From Cornus controversa (Eukaryota > Streptophyta > Magnoliopsida > Cornales > Cornaceae), in the NCBI GenBank assembly GCA_026545225.1, contig CM048845.1, positions 63,845,033 to 63,909,032 of the forward strand: DNA of 64,000 nt, in the 5' to 3' direction. This document shows positions 61,001 through 64,000 of this stretch, piece after piece; position 1 is the stretch's first letter; the number at the start of each line of letters is the position of its first letter. The translations under genes were made by a program, and so were the position numbers. Below the pieces are notes generated by a model. That model searched no databases. It worked only from the letters and a program-made list of their open reading frames with translations, and was not told the origin of the DNA.

Positions 61001-61439
61001 AAACAATTTCAGCAACTTAGCATCTTTAGTACTGCAAATTAAGCACTGAAGTTTTCAGTGCTATGATTTTCACGTATAACTTGAATGAGTCTCCCTTCCA
61101 CATCCAGCTCCAACAGAAAGACATGTTTCTGTAGTCAAAGCGACTTCTGTACTATCATCTTCATATGGTAGTGCCTGGTCAACTGTGCAGCCACCGTTTA
61201 GCTGACCTCTTATCAACACTAGCACTTTTTAGTGAAAAATCTTCATCGTTTATCAATTTGTATTATTAAGTAGTGAGTTTATTTGTTTTTGATGCATGCC
61301 TTGTATTTTCCTGTCATCTTCAGTTGGTGTCCCAGTTTTAATAGAAGTTTTTTTGTCCTGTAATGCAATGTTAAAATTTCAGGTTGCAGCCCGCATTTTG
61401 CAAGATACAGCTATTGGAAAGAACTATGCTTCTGATAAG
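50760..61439 (+). CDS. ARA1: L-arabinokinase, 5' part (14 exons; continues beyond window)
   Basis: Coding exons: 50760-50867, 51628-51735, 52020-52088, 52435-52518, 52883-52959, 55052-55118, 55231-55288, 55416-55483, 55580-55642, 56798-56851, 56955-57057, 57145-57254, 57328-57447, 61383-61439. All have GT-AG borders and join in frame to 382 codons, roughly the first third of a protein of about 1,000 residues. The start is MRIDDQGDQV. YYVTGHGFGHATR (21-33), HDVHVVTGAPDFVF, DFIYAEYVMAAGYHHRSIVW and GKIGYGTVSEALAFKLPFVF identify the glycosyltransferase-like N-terminal half of plant arabinokinase. The enzyme phosphorylates L-arabinose with ATP in sugar salvage from cell walls; the GHMP kinase half is not in the window. 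No stop or frameshift is seen. Confidence 0.95.
52735..52850. repeat. GC-rich CCGG-rich segment in arabinokinase intron 4
   Basis: CGAACCGGCCGGTTTGG is followed by GGAACCGGCTGGTTC and CCGGCTCGGG. The block stands out in an otherwise AT-rich intron and has internal short palindromes (AACCGGCCGGTT). It may be a fragment of a small transposon, but no ends are visible. Confidence 0.45.
53570..54430 (-). mobile_element. SIRE-like copia LTR fragment in intron 5
   Basis: Contains GATTAGGTCTAGAGGGAGAA and, about 170 bp on, ACAAGATTACATGGAAGACC, followed by a CACATC..CTAGCC region. This is the order seen in SIRE-type LTRs when read in reverse, as in the LTR at 47451. Ends are not sharp and no coding sequence adjoins it. 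Confidence 0.5.
54510..54890 (+). pseudogene. Non-LTR (RTE-like) retrotransposon 3' relic in intron 5
   Basis: Reading the plus strand in pieces gives RHIKRRPVDAPIRK, NDLKKLNIIGEIS, then EFMWLTPF. These match the order of the C-terminal end of plant RTE/LINE reverse transcriptases (GH.QRRP.DAPVRR ... DLK.L ... HVADP). Stops and frameshifts throughout. Confidence 0.65.
55002..55046. repeat. (AT)n tract abutting the exon 6 acceptor
   Basis: About 22 AT units, with only TACAG between the tract and exon 6 of the arabinokinase gene. The usual pyrimidine tract is replaced by the repeat. Confidence 0.95.
57697..57759 (+). other. Possible alternative terminal exon in arabinokinase intron 13
   Basis: After TTTTTTTGGGTGGGGGTGCAG, 20 codons follow in the same frame as exon 13 (EVIQDEVTENVLSF...) and end in TAG at 57757-57759. 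If used, it would end the protein after the glycosyltransferase-like half. Purely an inference from frame and acceptor. Confidence 0.25.
58080..58375 (-). pseudogene. LINE (L1-type) 3' relic in intron 13
   Basis: The minus-strand ORF reads RVAPFCIWWCLWRECNRRSF and SLFVGFWGG, matching the zinc-containing C-terminal region of plant L1-type LINEs (P..IWW.LW.ERN.R.F.D). A T-run at 58042-58057 on the plus strand could be its poly(A) tail. The rest of the LINE is absent. Confidence 0.75.
59965..60440 (-). pseudogene. LINE C-terminal / RNase H relic
   Basis: Across frames of the minus strand: DEEPLQHLFIESELAA, then YFRKIWKEKIWYYFD (compare the W..IWKERN.R.F pattern) and SLAKLNANGARNG, the start of a LINE RNase H domain. 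Heavily decayed. Same strand as the LINE relic at 58.1-58.4 kb, though probably not the same insertion. Confidence 0.65.
60572..60895. repeat. Two tandem copies of a 150-bp unit
   Basis: Unit 1 (60572-60721) and unit 2 (60745-60895) share GGTGTGGCGCATCCCTGCAC, TGGCACCCTGGGCT and TTGGGATAAATGGTTGGGCC, with few differences. TTATGT occurs just outside both ends (about 60566 and 60896), like a short target duplication. No element family is recognised. Confidence 0.85.
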
Positions 61440-61773
61440 GTAAACAAAGTTATATCTCTTGTTTTATACGCTTCATTAGCACTTAGTTTTAAATTTGATT
61501 TTTGTTTTCGGTTCTATTATTAAAGAAGACATACAAGAGAAATATGTAAAGGTTTCAATGAGTTAGTTCACCTGTTCACAGCTCTGATATTTATATGTGA
61601 AAAGATCACATGTTAAATATTACAGGAAAGGAAACCAAATCCTATAATTCTAGGCACATATCTCAGCTAGCAGTCTCCCTCAAGTTGGTGCGTGGATATC
61701 TAATACGTCCAACTTGGACATTGCATCCTCAAAATTCGGGCCACAACATCACAGTTTCCCATTTTAAGACACT

Positions 61774-62165
61774 CTAATTTTGTTGTTTACATTTGAATCT
61801 TCGAACAGTAAATGTACCTTCATGAACTTTTTCTAAGATTTCCCAAGCTTCTTTTGTTGCAGTGCTGTTTGAGATTCTAGCAAACCCACTAGGGGATACA
61901 ACTGTCAATAGTGCATTTAATGCCCTTGAGTTATAATTAGCTTCAACAATTTCATACACAGACCATTCCTTGCTAGGTTTAGGTGCATCTCTTCATTCTA
62001 CAACCTAGAGCGGATTCTCCCATCCAATTTCTATTGTTGTCCTTGAGAAAGCCCTCATCCTACCTTTTGAATAACTATAGTTTGACCCATCAAACAATAA
62101 GGGCCCAGATATGGAACCACCTTCCTTAAGGCTGCCCATAATCTACTCACTAAATTTGAGCAACG
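61774..62165 (-). pseudogene. SIRE-like copia gag relic in the last visible intron
   Basis: Minus strand: MGSLKEGGSISGPLLF near 62140, and from 61959 MYEIVEANYNSRALNALLTV with TATKEAWEILEKVHEGTFTV, the standard plant copia gag motif. Short and frame-shifted. Its leader adjoins a primer-site-like sequence. Confidence 0.85.
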
Positions 62166-62167
62166 TG

Positions 62168-62219
62168 GCTCCGATACCAATTGAGAAACATAATACTGTA
62201 ACCCTAGGCTCTGATATAG
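62168..62219 (-). promoter_or_regulatory. Two stacked primer-site-like sequences
   Basis: The minus strand has TGGTATCGGAGC (62179-62168) and, 40 bp away, a TATATCAGAGC (62218-62208) site. Both resemble the initiator tRNA primer site TGGTATCAGAGC. The second is followed by LTR sequence shared with the intron 2 LTR at 25.2 kb. Confidence 0.6.
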
Positions 62220-63567
62220 AGTTGGGCAAGGTCTGTGATCTAGACCTAGCAGGGGTGAGTAGGTCTTGATGACTAAATTATCTAACTTTAACGACTTTTT
62301 GAATTTAAACTTGATTATCAACTGTCTGAAATCAAAATAACAGCAATAATGAAAACAATACTTAATCCATCATGCAATCAACATGTAACCAATCAAACAT
62401 GCAATGTAAAAGCAACAAATAAAAGGACAATGGACTTAGATTTTTTTACATGGGAACCCAAGGGGAAAACCATGGAACCTAAACTAGTCACATCAAATCC
62501 ACTCTATGAGAAAAAGGTTATAACTAAGTTCACAGTTCCCAAACCTTAAAATCCTAGTTACCTCCTGTCACAGACCATAGCCAAACTCTTCACTCAAGTC
62601 TCCAGGCCAGCAGGCCCTTAATCTGCTCCATCAACATATCTGCTTATCACCCAATCTGCTTCTCCCAAGCACTTTGATCTCTGGCAAGTCATCCAATCCA
62701 ATCTCTGTTGAGTAATTGGCTTGTGTTGAACTTGCAATAAGCACACAATAGTAGTTGATCAATACATATATGTTCAATCATCAAACTAATATGAATGATG
62801 AATGAACAACTAAAATTCTAGCAAAAGATTGCTAGACAAACTAGGAAAAAAAAGTGGGTGCTTGAGTCTCAACTAGGAAAAAAAAATCAATCATGCAATA
62901 ATAAAATTTAAAGCAGTAAAGCATAAAAGATGGAGCAAAATTTTTTTATGTGGATATCTCAATAGAGAAAAACCACGGGATCTAGTCCAGGCAAACTGAA
63001 TCCACTATGCAAAAGTGATTTACGAACTAGGTTACCAATTTTTCCTGCTCTAGAAAACTTTTAGTTACCTCTTCACATAGATCAATCCACCAAATTCTCC
63101 ATGACTCGCCAGGCACACGATCCGCTCGTCAATAGACTTCACTCCATGAATTTACTCTAGTGATTCAGTCTTAGTCAATAGTCATCAAGATCAATCTCTA
63201 ATGAATATATTGTAGGTGTTGAAGTAGCTTGTTACAGCTCTGCAACATTTGATGTCAAGACACTTGAATAGCACTCGCAACTAATGTAGATGATGAATGC
63301 TAAAAGAAAAATATGCACTCTAAAAGCTTAAAATATCTCTCTATGCTGTGTGAATTCACTGTGTATTCTAGGTCTGTGTAATCTGTCTAAGTGTAGTGGA
63401 TTTATAGGCAAAATAGTAGTCTAGAGATTTGGGATTTCGGTGTTTTAAATTGCAAAGGAAACTGAATTCCAAAGAGTTTGATCAATCAAGGAGCTGGTCA
63501 ATCAATTGACACAAATTTAGAGAGCTTCGATTGATAGCTCGATCAATCGAAATCCTCTATAGATTTA
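62220..63567 (-). mobile_element. Copia LTR region, minus strand
   Basis: Starts (plus strand) GAGTTGGGCAAGGTCTGTGATCT and AGGGGTGAGTAGGTCT, matching in reverse the end of the LTR at 25.2 kb. It continues with an ACATGGGAACCCAAGGGG-like stretch, a second LTR-like stretch at 62870-63240 and CTCGATCAATCGA near 63539. The left boundary is clear; whether one or two LTR copies lie here is not. Confidence 0.6.
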
Positions 63568-63987
63568 GTGCCCGTTTGGGGGAGCTTCCTGGGATTGAAA
63601 TGGGCTTCCAAGCCCAAGAAGTCCTTTCCAAAAAAATGTTAGTGTTTGGTGAAATAAGGAAAATGGACTTCTAATGAAAGTCAAAGTCCTAAAAAGTCCG
63701 TTCAAAGGAAGCGGGAAAAACTTGCTTTTGAAAGGAAGCCAGAATTATTTTAAGTAACAAATTTTATAGACAATCTTGCCTTCTTTTATTTCGTAAAACT
63801 TGCCTATTGAGAGTAATTATTAAGGATAAATTTGTCGAGTTAAAATTGTGTTAATTATGGAAGGAATTTCAAAAAATGCATCCACCAAACAACTTTTTTC
63901 TTTTAAATTCCTTTTATTGAAGGCATTCTTCAAAGGCCTTTTAAATGGAGGGAATTTTAGAGTCAGAAAGCTTCTCCAAACAGGGCC
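63568..63987. mobile_element. Tourist-like MITE
   Basis: 420 bp with inverted ends GTGCCCGTTTGGGGGAGCTT and AAGCTTCTCCAAACAGGGCC. TTA lies on both sides (63565-63567 and 63988-63990), the target duplication used by Harbinger-related MITEs. No ORF. It is inserted in the copia LTR region. Confidence 0.75.
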
Positions 63988-64000
63988 TTATATTAAAAGA

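Overview
This window is nuclear DNA of a flowering plant, most likely a eudicot. The evidence is GT-AG introns, AT-rich intergenic sequence, plant-only gene families (a DUF599 membrane protein, an L-arabinokinase) and abundant Ty1/copia, Ty3/gypsy-type, LINE, Harbinger, Mutator-type and MITE relics. No bacterial operons, CRISPR arrays, tRNA or rRNA genes were seen. All calls come from reading the sequence; no database search was run.

Three host genes are supported. (1) 2680-4446, minus: a two-exon DUF599 membrane protein of 235 residues. (2) 22788-30018, plus: a three-exon, 238-residue plant protein of unknown function whose second intron is 6.3 kb of transposon debris. (3) 50760-61439, plus: the first 14 coding exons (382 codons) of an L-arabinokinase (ARA1-type); the rest, including the kinase domain, lies past the right edge.

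Layout: 1-2.7 kb is intergenic. 2.7-4.5 kb holds the DUF599 gene. 5.26-6.66 kb is a cluster of related fold-back MITEs. 8.3-9.8 kb is AT-rich, probably transposon-derived sequence with an 80-bp tandem duplication. 9.8-11.9 kb is a gypsy-type LTR. 11.96-16.21 kb is a decayed copia element on the minus strand with its 5' LTR, primer site, gag, protease, integrase and part of the reverse transcriptase. 17.2-17.8 kb is a TA-flanked terminal-repeat element. 20.9-22.2 kb has nested terminal-repeat elements, one with a 10-bp target duplication and a run of 23 C. 32.5-34.4 kb is a Tnt1-like copia deletion derivative. 34.5-48.6 kb is a 14.1-kb LTR retrotransposon with both LTRs, gag and an extra 'plant transposon protein'-type ORF but no recognisable pol; a gypsy-type solo LTR and a 4.7-kb Harbinger element sit inside it. 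49.0-50.1 kb is a Mutator-type MITE with a perfect 9-bp target duplication, ending 640 bp before the arabinokinase start codon. The introns of the arabinokinase carry LINE and copia fragments.

The host genes do not form a pathway together. The most unusual content is the pol-less 14.1-kb element with its nested insertions, together with several MITEs defined by their own terminal repeats and target duplications. I found no convincing new cellular system.
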